From: Maricurvus nonylphenolicus
Lineage (GTDB): Bacteria; Pseudomonadota; Gammaproteobacteria; Pseudomonadales; Cellvibrionaceae
DNA: 64,000 bases
Direction: 5' to 3'
NCBI RefSeq assembly: GCF_042854845.1
Contig: NZ_AP031498.1
Location: forward strand, 5,270,001-5,334,000
Shown here: one piece after another, positions 41,333-51,279 of the stretch
Position numbering within the stretch: position 1 is the stretch's first letter
Layout of the letters: the number at the start of each line of letters is the position of its first letter
Translations under genes and position numbers: made by a program
Notes under the pieces: model-generated
Told to the model about the DNA's origin: nothing
Databases searched by the model: none
Seen by the model: the letters and a program-made list of their open reading frames with translations, nothing else

Positions 41333-42763
41333 TTAAATTCCTGCTCCGCCCTGGATGGCTTTTAGCTCAACAAATTCATCCAAACCTGCCTCGCCATATT
41401 CCCGCCCATTGCCGGATTGCTTGTAACCACCAAAGGGCGCATCGTAGTTAAAGGCGGCATCCTGAATATAAGTCTGACCACTGCGAAGCTGTCGCGCGAT
41501 CGCCAGTGAAGCCGGTTTATCTTTTGCCCAGACTGCACTGCACAAGCCGTAATCCGTATCATTGGCAATGCTGATGGCTTCATCGACAGTGTCATAGGGA
41601 ATCATGCAAAGTACTGGACCAAAAATTTCTTCACGGGCAATGCGCATGTGATTATTTACATCGGCGAAAATGGTCGGAGCAATATAAAAACCCTCTGCCA
41701 AATGTTCAGGCTGTTCACTGCCACCACATACCAAACGCGCACCTTCGCTCAACCCTAAGTTAATATAATCACGCACACGATCACGGTGTGCTTGCGAAGA
41801 CACCGGTCCCAGGAATGCATCTGCCTCTGGCCCCTGAGTTAAATAATCTACCGTTGCTTTGGCAATCGTCACCGCCTCTTCATAGCGTGCAGCTGGCACC
41901 AGCATGCGTGTCCAGGCGGTACACGTCTGACCGCTATTTACCATGACATTGTAAACGCCGTGGGCCACCGCCTGCTGCAGATCGGCATCTGCGGTAATAA
42001 TATAGGGTGACTTGCCACCCAGCTCCTGGGTTACTCGCTTAACCGTGGGCGCAGCGGCCTGTGCCACTTGAATGCCCGCATTGGTGGAACCGGTAAAGGA
42101 CACCAGATCCACATCCGGATGACTCGACAGGGCTGCCCCCACGCATGGCCCAAGCCCTGTGACCAGATTAAATACGCCCGCAGGCAGACCGACCTCATCA
42201 AAGATTTCCGCCATAATAAAATCCTGCAATGGCGTTTGCTCGGACGGTTTTACCACCATGGTGCAACCGGCCGCCAAAGCCGGCGCCACCTTGCCGACAA
42301 ACTGATGCAAGGGGTAATTCCACGGATTAATAAAAGCACACACACCAATGGCTTCACGCACCACCAAACTGTGGCCGACCTCTTCAGCCTTATCCATTAA
42401 AGCGGCACGTTCGGCGTAACTGGCCATACCGCAAATCGGGCCTTCCACCTGAATACTGGCAGAGGTATCCAGCGGACAACCCATCGATTGGGAAATCACC
42501 TCGGTTAACTCACCCTGACGCGCCTGCATTTTTTCTACCACAGCGTTAATGATGCGACGACGCTCTTCACTGGGGGTTTGCGACCAGGGCAGAAACGCAC
42601 GTCGCGCAGCGGCTACCGCCGCATCAACATCTTGTGCATTACCCAACACAATCCTGGCGCAGACCGATTCTGTTGCCGGGTTAACAACATCATGGGTTTG
42701 TTTGCCCTGGGAAGTAACCCATTGGCCATCAATATACAGCGTGCTTCTCTCGATGAAATTCAT
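41333..42763 (-). CDS. NAD(P)-dependent aldehyde dehydrogenase
   Basis: 476 residues. The catalytic Cys281 (NSGQTCTAWTRM), general base Glu247 (ELGGKSP) and INPWNYP cofactor turn (145-151) are all present, so this is a normal non-acylating enzyme. The FNYDAPFGGYKQSGNGREYGEAGLDEF end is typical of the family. Substrate unknown. Unlike the enzyme at 28903-30321 it should release a free acid. Confidence 0.93.
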   Translation of the reverse strand: MNFIERSTLYIDGQWVTSQGKQTHDVVNPATESVCARIVLGNAQDVDAAVAAARRAFLPWSQTPSEERRRIINAVVEKMQARQGELTEVISQSMGCPLDTSASIQVEGPICGMASYAERAALMDKAEEVGHSLVVREAIGVCAFINPWNYPLHQFVGKVAPALAAGCTMVVKPSEQTPLQDFIMAEIFDEVGLPAGVFNLVTGLGPCVGAALSSHPDVDLVSFTGSTNAGIQVAQAAAPTVKRVTQELGGKSPYIITADADLQQAVAHGVYNVMVNSGQTCTAWTRMLVPAARYEEAVTIAKATVDYLTQGPEADAFLGPVSSQAHRDRVRDYINLGLSEGARLVCGGSEQPEHLAEGFYIAPTIFADVNNHMRIAREEIFGPVLCMIPYDTVDEAISIANDTDYGLCSAVWAKDKPASLAIARQLRSGQTYIQDAAFNYDAPFGGYKQSGNGREYGEAGLDEFVELKAIQGGAGI

Positions 42764-42980
42764 GTTAACAACTTGCTCAAAAACGACTAAAAAATAAAAG
42801 ACAGGATTGAAATATCTTGCGAGCCGAACACCTCAACTTCAAACAAATTCTCCTCATCCTATTGATCGAAGTCCGTCATGCTATAAACAAAACATCGCAT
42901 TCCCAGCAACAATTTTCACACTACCCAGTCAACTGTTTTTATTACTATAAAAAGAAAGCAACTTGGGTGTGAGGTGGTCT

Positions 42981-45149
42981 ATGTTAAGGTATTCAGTGAC
43001 CTTTGGATTGTGGCTTTGTACAGCTGTTCTAAGTAACCCATTATTTGGGCATGGCACATCTCAGCACTTGGAGTTTGACCACACCACGCCACAGGGGCTG
43101 GTTGAAATTCCCTGGCAACGCCAGCATATTGCCAAGGTAGTGACAGCCGGTTATCCGGACTCCCATGGCCTGGCGTCATTTACGGACCGCCAGGCACCTG
43201 AGCTGCAAGAGATTGAAGGTCAGCAATGTATCAAAAGCAATTTTCTCAGCCTCGATATCGACGATAAGTTCGCCTTTGATATTGATGAAGAGATTCAGAT
43301 TAAATTGCTTATAGATCGAAAAGATTCGAAGTACTTATTCTACGCCTACGACCGCGCAGGCAAGGCCACTGCGTTTGAAACCCTTTCAGCCACTGAGCAC
43401 TCGGGCAATAAACCCCGGCTACACTGGATAGATATTTCCCTTGAGCAAGCCCGCTTCGCTAATCGCGGCATGCAGGGTACCGACCTAAGCCTGACCACAC
43501 GCGCAACCCTTTATCCGGAAGGACACTTTGGCCCCGTTGAATCAGCAACTTTTACCCTCTGCGATATTCAACTGCTGCGAGAACATAAACCTACAAGCCT
43601 ACCGCCAACACATAAAATCACGCTGGATTTTATTGACCCCGAAACCCAGCAACCGACGCCGGTAAGAGTGGGCCTGTACGATGCCAGCGGTAAATCGGTA
43701 CTGCCCAACAACCAGGTTTTGCCACTAAGTTTTTACAGCGATAAACCACACCTACACTTCCTGCGTTCACTGATTCCACCTTCACAACCGTGGCCACACA
43801 AGAATCGCTACTTTTTCTACAGCGACGGCTCATACAGCGCATCACTACCAGCAGGTGATTACCAGCTAGTTATCAGCAAAGGTCCGCTTTACCGCTTTGG
43901 TCTATACACATTGAGTGTAGGAGAAAAAAAACCAAGCCATCACCGTATAGCGCTATCCCCCTGGCGCAGCCCAACACAACAGGGCTGGTATTCCGGTGAT
44001 GTGCATATCCATATGTCGCGACAGCCTTCAGACAATCAGGTCATCAGCCAACTGCTCCAGGCCGAGGATATTCATGTCTCCAACCTATTGGAGATGACCA
44101 ACCTGGGCGGCCAACATTTTCAGCAATATGCCTATGGTGATGAGGGAGAATACCGTGATGGGCACTACACGATCACACCTGGTTCAGAAGGACCACGTAC
44201 CGCGCAGCGCGGTCACACGCTGGCCCTAAATATTGAACAGCCTTACCGCGATGATGATCAGTATTTTCTCTATCACCGTTTTTTAAAGGACTATCAACAG
44301 CAGGGGGCACTCACCGGTTATGCTCATCTGGGCTCCAAAGAATTTAATGCTTCCTGGGGGCTGGCACTGGATGCGCCTTTTGGCCTGGTAGACTTTGTGG
44401 AAATTATGCAAAACGGCGCACTGCGCACGGCGTTTTGGTATGAGCGCCTGAACCTGGGTGAGCGTATTGCTCCCGCAGCAGGTTCAGACTTCCCCTATTT
44501 TGATCAACCAGGTGCCGTAAGAAATTACGTCAAGATCGAAGAGACTTTTACCCCAAATAAATGGTTCAAGGGTTTGCAACAGGGGCAAACCTTTATCACC
44601 AATGGTCCGCTGCTATCATTTAGCGCCAATGGTCATCCCATCGGCAGCACTCTAACACCAAAGCAATATCAGACAGGTTTGCTGATTAAAGCCAGCAGCG
44701 AACAAAATCCTGACCTGGATAGTCTTGAAACGCTGGAACTGGTTTACTGCGGCCAAGTGATTAAACGTATGCAGGCTCGCGGTGACAACACATACCACTT
44801 AAACCTCAGCAGCGATATCGCTTCACTATCCAGCGGCTGGCTGGCGATTCGTATACGAGGCAAACATTCAGCCATGGCTCATTCGGCTCCGATTTATCTG
44901 GCCGATAAATTCAATCGCAGTTGGTGCCCCAAACAGGTCGATAGCACAGTTAAAACCATGCAACAGCGCCTTCGCGCCATGGCGCAGCTAAAAATAAAAC
45001 CTGAGCGAGAATTGGAATATTGGCAAAACGGTGATATTCACGGCGACTTTGATCGCCAAAAACCGGCGCTGACCTCCCGTATTGCACTTGCAGAGCGTTA
45101 TTACCACTCGCTGCTGACACTGTTTAATCAGCTCTATAAAAAACACTGA
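42981..45149 (+). CDS. Exported CehA/McbA-like PHP-domain metallohydrolase
   Basis: 722 residues from ATG 42981 (GAGGTGG upstream). An N-terminal hydrophobic signal is present, then a beta-rich domain. At about residue 345 comes GWYSGDVHIHMSRQ, the metal-binding HxH of PHP-type hydrolases, with later NLLEMTNLGG, GSEGPRTAQRGHTLALNI and AAGSDFPYF segments. The CehA/McbA relatives include carbaryl hydrolase, so ester or amide hydrolysis in the periplasm is likely, with unknown substrate. Confidence 0.85.
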   Translation: MLRYSVTFGLWLCTAVLSNPLFGHGTSQHLEFDHTTPQGLVEIPWQRQHIAKVVTAGYPDSHGLASFTDRQAPELQEIEGQQCIKSNFLSLDIDDKFAFDIDEEIQIKLLIDRKDSKYLFYAYDRAGKATAFETLSATEHSGNKPRLHWIDISLEQARFANRGMQGTDLSLTTRATLYPEGHFGPVESATFTLCDIQLLREHKPTSLPPTHKITLDFIDPETQQPTPVRVGLYDASGKSVLPNNQVLPLSFYSDKPHLHFLRSLIPPSQPWPHKNRYFFYSDGSYSASLPAGDYQLVISKGPLYRFGLYTLSVGEKKPSHHRIALSPWRSPTQQGWYSGDVHIHMSRQPSDNQVISQLLQAEDIHVSNLLEMTNLGGQHFQQYAYGDEGEYRDGHYTITPGSEGPRTAQRGHTLALNIEQPYRDDDQYFLYHRFLKDYQQQGALTGYAHLGSKEFNASWGLALDAPFGLVDFVEIMQNGALRTAFWYERLNLGERIAPAAGSDFPYFDQPGAVRNYVKIEETFTPNKWFKGLQQGQTFITNGPLLSFSANGHPIGSTLTPKQYQTGLLIKASSEQNPDLDSLETLELVYCGQVIKRMQARGDNTYHLNLSSDIASLSSGWLAIRIRGKHSAMAHSAPIYLADKFNRSWCPKQVDSTVKTMQQRLRAMAQLKIKPERELEYWQNGDIHGDFDRQKPALTSRIALAERYYHSLLTLFNQLYKKH

Positions 45150-45164
45150 ACCGGCTCACATTTC

Positions 45165-45200
45165 CGCCCAATACTATCTTATTGGGCGTGAATAATTTTT
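45165..45200 (+). terminator. Terminator-like hairpin
   Basis: CGCCCAAT and ATTGGGCG with an 8-base loop, then an AT-rich stretch ending in TTTTT. Confidence 0.65.
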
Positions 45201-45380
45201 ATCCAATCCATCACAATCTTTCACTTTTTTGACGCCCCCCATCACTTTACCGTGTACCGGTGAAGTACTCCGCTGTGACAGCTGCCGTAATAGAAAATGC
45301 CAATAATAATAGATGTATCCATTGCGGACTTTCAGGCCTGGCTGTCGCTATCCCCCTAGATGACTATAATAGGACACACT

Positions 45381-47093
45381 ATGAAAATATTACGTCCCCT
45401 TATTAACAGGGCTCGCCGGGTTACCTTGCCTGTCAGCGCCCTGATTCTCTCCTTGAGCAGCAGTTTGGCCTTTGCTGCCGCCGATACGGTAATCCGTTAC
45501 GGCAAAATTTACACCATGGATCCCCAGAAACCCTGGGCCGATGCCATTGCCATTGAAAAAGGCAAAATCACCTATGTCGGTGGTTTAAACGGCGTCAAAA
45601 AACATATTGGTAATAAAACCAAGGTTATTAACCTTTACGATACAGATTTTGTTATCCCGGGTTTACACGATGTACACCTGCATCCACTGGAAGCGGGCAG
45701 TGAAAATATCGGCTGTGCCGTTAACACCAATAAAGGCGTGGATCACTGGCTAAAAACCATTAAAGGTTGCGCCAAACAAGGTAACGGCTGGTTACTGGGG
45801 GCTGGTTTTTATATCGGCACCCTACTGGAGGATGGCCGCAACCCTGTTGCAGCTCTGGATAAGATATCCAAAACACGTCCTATCGCGATTATGGAAACCA
45901 CTTCCCATGCTGTGTGGGTAAATTCCAAGGCTCTGGAAAAGATTGGTTTTACACCAAATACTCCCAATCCACCGGGAGGCCATATCGGTAAATTGGCTAA
46001 CGGTAAACTATCTGGCTTACTGTTAGATACCGCCGGAGATATGGCATTCCATGCCGCGCTCAACAACCCATCAACAGCACAAAAACAGCGTGACTACGAA
46101 GGCCTACTTTACTCCCTGAAACAAATTAGAAAGTACGGTATCACGTCTATTGCCAATGCTCGTGTTTACTGGAAACGCGGCTACCTGGATGCCTGGTACC
46201 GCGCTCGCGAAGAAGGCAAGCTAACTGCACGCAGCACGCTCGGTTTGTGGCTCTACCCGGAAGATATCAACGACGCCGCACAAGTTGATGCCCTGGCCGG
46301 TATGTACGATGACAGTGACGATATGCTAAAAGTCACAGAGGTAAAAACCTATGACGATGGTATTACCATTAATACCACCGCAGCTATGAAAAAGCCTTAC
46401 CTAAAAGACTTGGGTGTTGGACTGGAAAGCGACAAGGGCCTGAACTATTTAACGGAAAGCCGCTTAACCTATTACGTGAGTGAGCTGGAAAAAATTGGTT
46501 TTAATATGCACATTCACGCTATTGGCGATCGCGGTGTGCACGAATCGTTAAATGCAATTGAAACGGCGATGGATATCAACGGCAATATTGGTCGTGATCG
46601 CCGCCACCGACTCACTCACCTGGAATATATTTCCAAATCTGACGTTCCAAGATTTGATGAGTTAAATGTGGTAGCTGATATGCAAGTTGCCGGTGACTGG
46701 ACATTGCCTGGCCATGTTTCCAAGGAAGAACAGGAACTGTTGGGTAACCGCATCAAGCGCCAAATCCCCATGCGCGAACTGTACGACGCCAATGCCACAG
46801 TTACCTTAAGCAGTGATTGGGACGTTTCCACCCTATCACCTTATATTGGCATGATGCACTCGCTACAACGCGGTAACCAAAGCCTGCCCAACCGCAAAGC
46901 CGCTCTGGAAGCCTATACCATTAATGGCGCCTACGCCCTGCGTCAGGATCATTTGGTCGGTTCTTTAAAAGTTGGCAAGCGTGCAGATATTACGATTGTC
47001 GATCGCAACCTGATGACAGTACCTGTTAAGGATGTTGGTAAAGCTAAAACCGTTATGACAATTGTGGATGGTAAAACGGTTTATTCTTTGTAA
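45381..47093 (+). CDS. Exported YtcJ-like amidohydrolase
   Basis: 570 residues from ATG 45381 with AGGA upstream. The signal peptide ends near AFA-AAD. The amidohydrolase (YtcJ/Amidohydro_3) features are the HDVHLHPLEAG metal motif, the AIGDRGVHESLNAIE segment, HRLTHLEYI and LSSDWDVSTLSPYIG (metal Asp). YtcJ-like enzymes hydrolyse N-acyl or cyclic amide bonds; the substrate is not known. A paralogue (47786-49552) faces it across a repeat-rich intergenic region. Confidence 0.92.
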   Translation: MKILRPLINRARRVTLPVSALILSLSSSLAFAAADTVIRYGKIYTMDPQKPWADAIAIEKGKITYVGGLNGVKKHIGNKTKVINLYDTDFVIPGLHDVHLHPLEAGSENIGCAVNTNKGVDHWLKTIKGCAKQGNGWLLGAGFYIGTLLEDGRNPVAALDKISKTRPIAIMETTSHAVWVNSKALEKIGFTPNTPNPPGGHIGKLANGKLSGLLLDTAGDMAFHAALNNPSTAQKQRDYEGLLYSLKQIRKYGITSIANARVYWKRGYLDAWYRAREEGKLTARSTLGLWLYPEDINDAAQVDALAGMYDDSDDMLKVTEVKTYDDGITINTTAAMKKPYLKDLGVGLESDKGLNYLTESRLTYYVSELEKIGFNMHIHAIGDRGVHESLNAIETAMDINGNIGRDRRHRLTHLEYISKSDVPRFDELNVVADMQVAGDWTLPGHVSKEEQELLGNRIKRQIPMRELYDANATVTLSSDWDVSTLSPYIGMMHSLQRGNQSLPNRKAALEAYTINGAYALRQDHLVGSLKVGKRADITIVDRNLMTVPVKDVGKAKTVMTIVDGKTVYSL

Positions 47094-47118
47094 CTGTAAA
47101 ATAATAAGTTAGAAAATG

Positions 47119-47151
47119 AGCCCTGCTGTAGCAATACAGTGGGGCTTTTTT
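47119..47151 (+). terminator. Terminator of the exported amidohydrolase
   Basis: AGCCCtGCTGTA and TACAGtGGGGCT form the stem around GCAA, followed by TTTTTT. Confidence 0.88.
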
Positions 47152-47175
47152 ATAGATTAGTTAGTGCCATCCCCC

Positions 47176-47349
47176 GGTTTACCCAAGGGGGGACTCACCT
47201 ATTCCCGGCTGCAAGACTTGTACTGGGGCGATCGCACTTGCGGAACTCGCTGAGAAGCGCTCAAACAGTCCTCGTAAACGCTCCTCGCCCCAGTACAAGT
47301 CTTAAACGCAGCCTGATTGGTCATAGGCAAGTCCCCCCTTGGGTAAACC
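47176..47349 (-). repeat. Nested palindrome element C (174 bp)
   Basis: The outer arms are perfect over 20 bases (47176-47195 and 47330-47349); inner arms AAGACTTGTACTGGGGCGA and its complement follow. Read on the minus strand, the unpaired motifs CAATCAG, GCGTTTAAG, GAGGACTGTTTGAGC and GAGTTCCG match elements A and B, although the arms differ completely. Confidence 0.85.
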
Positions 47350-47391
47350 TACTTTCATCGCACTTAGATAAACTTGAGTTGGCATAAAGGT

Positions 47392-47418
47392 GGGGTCTGA
47401 CCCAGTGGGTCAGACCCC
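47392..47418. repeat. GGGGTC...GACCCC palindrome, copy 4
   Basis: GGGGTCTGACCC-AGT-GGGTCAGACCCC, with perfect arms. Compared with copy 1, the change C to T in one arm is matched by G to A in the other. Confidence 0.85.
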
Positions 47419-47522
47419 GGGCTTGGCACAACACCTGATACTTAAGGTCAGCCTAGTATTCGGACAGAGTAATGATTCAGGTCTGTGCACAACTTCTGAG
47501 GCATGACTTTGGCACAGAGGTA

Positions 47523-47689
47523 GGAGGCAGGTCGGTGGAGCTGATCGGAGCAATCAGCCCATCGTTTAAGCGGCCGGAAAAAGTCAGGGTAGTCGCGGAG
47601 GTTGTCTGAACGTTTTTTGTGAGTTTACGTAGCGCTGACTTTTTCCGGCCGCTTATGGGCGCGGAGAGCAGCTTCACCGACCTGCCTCC
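47523..47689 (+). repeat. Nested palindrome element A (167 bp)
   Basis: Outer arms GGAGGCAGGTCGGTG / CACCGACCTGCCTCC and a perfect 20-base inner arm AAGCGGCCGGAAAAAGTCAG with its complement. Unpaired segments GGAGCAATCA, CGTT, GAGGTTGTCTGA and GAGTTTACG are shared with element B. Confidence 0.88.
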
Positions 47690-47732
47690 GGATTAGAACC
47701 CACACCCTAGCCAAAACATCTACCCAAAAACA

Positions 47733-47757
47733 AAAAAGCCCATACCAAAGTATGGGC
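47733..47757 (-). terminator. Terminator of the lipoprotein amidohydrolase
   Basis: GCCCATAC and GTATGGGC with a CAAA loop; on the minus strand a T-run follows. Confidence 0.85.
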
Positions 47758-47785
47758 ATAAAATACCTACAGAGGAGAAATTACA

Positions 47786-49552
47786 TTATTCCGAACGATA
47801 AACCGCCTTACCGCCAACATAGGTCGCCAACACCTGAGTTTCATCCACAGCTTCCAATGGTACGGTAAAGATATTCTGATCCAGAATAACGAAGTCAGCA
47901 TACTTACCTGTTTTCAAAGAACCCGTCATATCTTCCTGTTTTAATGCATAAGCGGCGTTTAAGGTGTAGGCCTGCATAGCAATTGCCAGCAAATCATCTT
48001 TAGGCAGTTTGCCTTCATACATCTTGGCCAGGTTTTCTACGCTATACAGCGGATACATTTCACTCACATCCCAATCACTGCTCAATACAACCTTGGCACC
48101 AGCTTCGTAGGTTGGCAGAACCGCCATCACCTTGGCATCACTATTGGCTATCATTTCAAACCAGGGGTCACCGGTTTCGGATTTAATCGGATCACTGGCC
48201 GCCAATTTCATAAACTCCGGATCAAAGTTGATCTGGAAGTTGGCGATAACACCAGACTCTTTAAAGCGGGTCATGTCCTGCTCATCCAAAACCGTGACGT
48301 GAGTTAATTGATGGCGGCGGTCACCCTGGTAGCCTGGATTAGCCTGCCTGGCATATTCAATGGCATTAAGGGATTCACGTACACCGCGGTCGCCCAGGGC
48401 GTGAATATGGGCATCGAAACCTACGACTTCAAGCTCGGCAATATATTTCGCCATACGCTCTTCGGTGAAGTAGTTAAGTCCCATTGGGTGCGAATGAGGG
48501 TGGATCAATTTGGCATAGGGGACAAGCACCGCTGCCGAGTTATTGGATACGGTACCATCGGAGTAGAATTTGATTTGCGATAATCGCAGTTTTGATTCCC
48601 GATCATCGCGGTACATGCTTTTTAGCTGTGCTAACTGTTTATCGTCATCCATATGCGGGTAAGCCCACAACGCCATAACGTTACGGATTTTCAGGTCGTC
48701 GGCTTTCTCGGCTTCCAGCCAGGGTTCAAGGTTGCCCCGCTCCCAATAGACTCGCGCATTAGTCGCCGAGGTAATGCCATTTTCGGCCATTAAATCCTGG
48801 CCGATTAACAGGGCTTCGTAACGGGCTTTTTGTAATGCGGGATTTTTCTTCAATGCTTTATGAAGTAACTCGTCACCGGCACTGTCAGAAAGAATGCCAT
48901 TAGGCTCGCCGGTTCGAATATCTTTGTAAATAATACCGCCCTGTGGATCTGGCGTGTCACGGGTAATACCGGTTACTTCAAGGGCTTTGGAGTTCACCCA
49001 CATGGAGTGGGATGACTTTTCCATAAAGGCTGCAGGTCGATCGGGAAAGGCATCATCAAGAACTTCTTTCGGCATACGTCCCAGTGTCAGCAGGTCGACC
49101 ATATCGTGGCCGCCGCCCAGCACCCAACCGTGTGGGGTTTCGACATCGTTACATTTTTTCAGGAAATCGATCCAGTGCTCAGGGTTGCGATCCTCACCGA
49201 TATCTTCCATACGGCAGCCCAGGAAAGTTTCCAGGCTGGCGCCTTCCAGCGGGTGAATATGGGCATCCTGAAATCCGGGCACAACAAATTTATCATCTAA
49301 GTCGACCACCTCGGTGTGTTCGCCGATATAGCTTTTCGCTTGTTTGGTATCTCCAACAAAGGCGATTTTGCCATCTTTAATGGCAATGGCTTCGGCCCAG
49401 GGATTATCCAGCTCGACGGTGTAAATCGCACCGCTATGTAATACCAGATCGGCGGTATCTTTTTGGATATTGATTTCACGTTCTGTTTGACAGCCTATCA
49501 GTAAGGCTGAACTGGCAGCTAACATGCTGGCTGCAAGTAATGTCTTTTTCAT
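47786..49552 (-). CDS. YtcJ-like amidohydrolase lipoprotein
   Basis: 588 residues from ATG 49552. The signal peptide has a lipobox (LLIGC, Cys about 21). Amidohydrolase motifs parallel the gene at 45381: QDAHIHPLEGA, ALGDRGVRESLNAIE, HQLTHVTVL and LSSDWDVSEMYPLYS. It should sit on a membrane facing the periplasm, unlike its soluble paralogue. It is 52 bases after the NhaC-type antiporter gene, so the two likely form an operon. Confidence 0.92.
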   Translation of the reverse strand: MKKTLLAASMLAASSALLIGCQTEREINIQKDTADLVLHSGAIYTVELDNPWAEAIAIKDGKIAFVGDTKQAKSYIGEHTEVVDLDDKFVVPGFQDAHIHPLEGASLETFLGCRMEDIGEDRNPEHWIDFLKKCNDVETPHGWVLGGGHDMVDLLTLGRMPKEVLDDAFPDRPAAFMEKSSHSMWVNSKALEVTGITRDTPDPQGGIIYKDIRTGEPNGILSDSAGDELLHKALKKNPALQKARYEALLIGQDLMAENGITSATNARVYWERGNLEPWLEAEKADDLKIRNVMALWAYPHMDDDKQLAQLKSMYRDDRESKLRLSQIKFYSDGTVSNNSAAVLVPYAKLIHPHSHPMGLNYFTEERMAKYIAELEVVGFDAHIHALGDRGVRESLNAIEYARQANPGYQGDRRHQLTHVTVLDEQDMTRFKESGVIANFQINFDPEFMKLAASDPIKSETGDPWFEMIANSDAKVMAVLPTYEAGAKVVLSSDWDVSEMYPLYSVENLAKMYEGKLPKDDLLAIAMQAYTLNAAYALKQEDMTGSLKTGKYADFVILDQNIFTVPLEAVDETQVLATYVGGKAVYRSE

Positions 49553-49604
49553 AGTGTTATCTCTTCTCATTTCTGTTGCTATCTATTTTTCTATTTATTT
49601 ACTA

Positions 49605-50987
49605 TTAGAGAGCCAGCAGTGTCAGACCGATGGTCGACAGTACGGCGGCTATAAGTACATAAGGTAATTGAGTCAGAGCATGGCTCATCACAGGGCAGCC
49701 ACTGCCTTGTGCAGCCAATACGGTGGAATCACTGTAGAAGCAGGCGTGACTGCCAAAAGCAGAGGCGGACATTAAGGCACCCAACACCAACGGTATGGGT
49801 GTACCGACACTGATAGCCAGCGGCACAATAATGGGTGTAGCGATGGCAAATACACCCCAGAAGGAACCTGTTGCAAAAGCCAGCAAGCCCATAGTGATAA
49901 AGGTGATCATGGGTAATAGCTTGGGGCTCATAATCGGTTTAACGACTTCAATCACGTATTCCGATAAACCCAGTTGATCGTTCACGTCTTTAAACATAAA
50001 CGCGATAATGACAATGGCCAGTGCCGGAATCATCAGTTTGATACCGTCTAGGACACCATCACAGAGATCATTCCACGGCATCAGTTTTTGAAAGCCGAAC
50101 AATAAAACCGTAATCACAACAGCGAAGAAAACACCAATCAATACATTGATATCATAGAGCCAGGTAAAGAACAGCAGGCTGACCATGGGAACAATAAAAT
50201 TCCATACCCCAAGCATACCGGGATTATATTCACCGGCCAGGGCTGCCGGGTCTTCGCCACCATGTGAACCAGCGCCGTGACCACAGTCGGCTTCAACAAT
50301 GCAGATCTCGCCGTTTGCCGCTCGCGCTTCTGCCTGTTTCATACTGCCCAGTAACGGTAATTTACCCATCGCCACTAGCGGCACCATAATGGCTGCGATC
50401 CAGGCGTACAACATATAGGGAATGGCGCTGATGTAGAGACTCATACCTTCACCCGCAGGTGCAACTCCGGACGATTCTAATACACCGGAACAAAATACTG
50501 CCCAGGTAGAAATGGGGATCAAAATACAAATGGGTGCAGCGGTGGAATCTACCACGTAAGAGAGCATTTCGCGGGAAACGCGATGCTTATCGGTTAGCCC
50601 CTTCATGGATGAGCTAACAGCCAAAGCATTGAGATAGTCATCGATAAAGATCACCAATCCCAAAAACCAGGTACTCAACAAGGCAGAGGTACGCGATTTT
50701 GCTCGCTTGGCCACCATATTACTGAACGCCACCGCCGTGCCGGTACGCAGAAACAGGACGATCAAACTGCCCATCAAACCACAGACCACAATGACCCAGG
50801 CCACGGTTTCACTCATGAGGATTTTTTGGCTGAGATCGGCAAAGTTAGTAATGGCATCGGCGGGCGATAACATCAACAAACCAACGATAGTACCCATGAG
50901 CAATGACTCTATAGGGCGCCGTGTTATTACCGCCGTAATAACAACCAGTAACGCGGGGATAAAACTGTAAAAACCATAATACTCCAT
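49605..50987 (-). CDS. NhaC-family Na+/H+ antiporter-like transporter
   Basis: 460 residues with 11 or 12 hydrophobic helices. The NhaC pattern is seen in GLVIFIDDYLNALAVSSSMKGLTDKHRVSREMLSYVVDSTAAPICILIPISTW and GLLAFATGSFWGVFAIATPI. A cytoplasmic or periplasmic loop holds a Cys/His/acidic cluster (EADCGHGAGSHGGED). Some relatives exchange substrates or amino acids rather than protons, so with the adjacent amidohydrolase a solute exchange role is possible. Confidence 0.9.
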   Translation of the reverse strand: MEYYGFYSFIPALLVVITAVITRRPIESLLMGTIVGLLMLSPADAITNFADLSQKILMSETVAWVIVVCGLMGSLIVLFLRTGTAVAFSNMVAKRAKSRTSALLSTWFLGLVIFIDDYLNALAVSSSMKGLTDKHRVSREMLSYVVDSTAAPICILIPISTWAVFCSGVLESSGVAPAGEGMSLYISAIPYMLYAWIAAIMVPLVAMGKLPLLGSMKQAEARAANGEICIVEADCGHGAGSHGGEDPAALAGEYNPGMLGVWNFIVPMVSLLFFTWLYDINVLIGVFFAVVITVLLFGFQKLMPWNDLCDGVLDGIKLMIPALAIVIIAFMFKDVNDQLGLSEYVIEVVKPIMSPKLLPMITFITMGLLAFATGSFWGVFAIATPIIVPLAISVGTPIPLVLGALMSASAFGSHACFYSDSTVLAAQGSGCPVMSHALTQLPYVLIAAVLSTIGLTLLAL

Positions 50988-51279
50988 GGGACCTCTCGTG
51001 GGATTTGTCGAATATATTTATAAGACAAAAGCTACCATCGGCCGTCAAAATGGCTCAAATGAAAAATATCGGCCACTTTCATTAGCAAATATCATTAGGA
51101 GGAAAATGTCAGGTAAGACAGGTTGAGATGAGTGGATTATTAATATTGATTAAACCGGCAAATTTTTTTCGATTTTATGGATTTCCAAGTACTTGTAGGG
51201 TTTATAGGCCATGAAAATAAAGTGCATTCCGGCTGTATAGATGAATGCGCAATAATGAATCCTGTTTTTGGAGAGTATA

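Larger units (their letters stand above)
47094..47785. other. Repeat-rich intergenic region between two amidohydrolase genes
   Basis: No gene is seen here. In order it holds a terminator (47119-47151), a 174-bp nested palindrome (47176-47349), a GGGGTC palindrome (47392-47418), a 167-bp nested palindrome (47523-47689) and a terminator (47733-47757). Confidence 0.85.
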
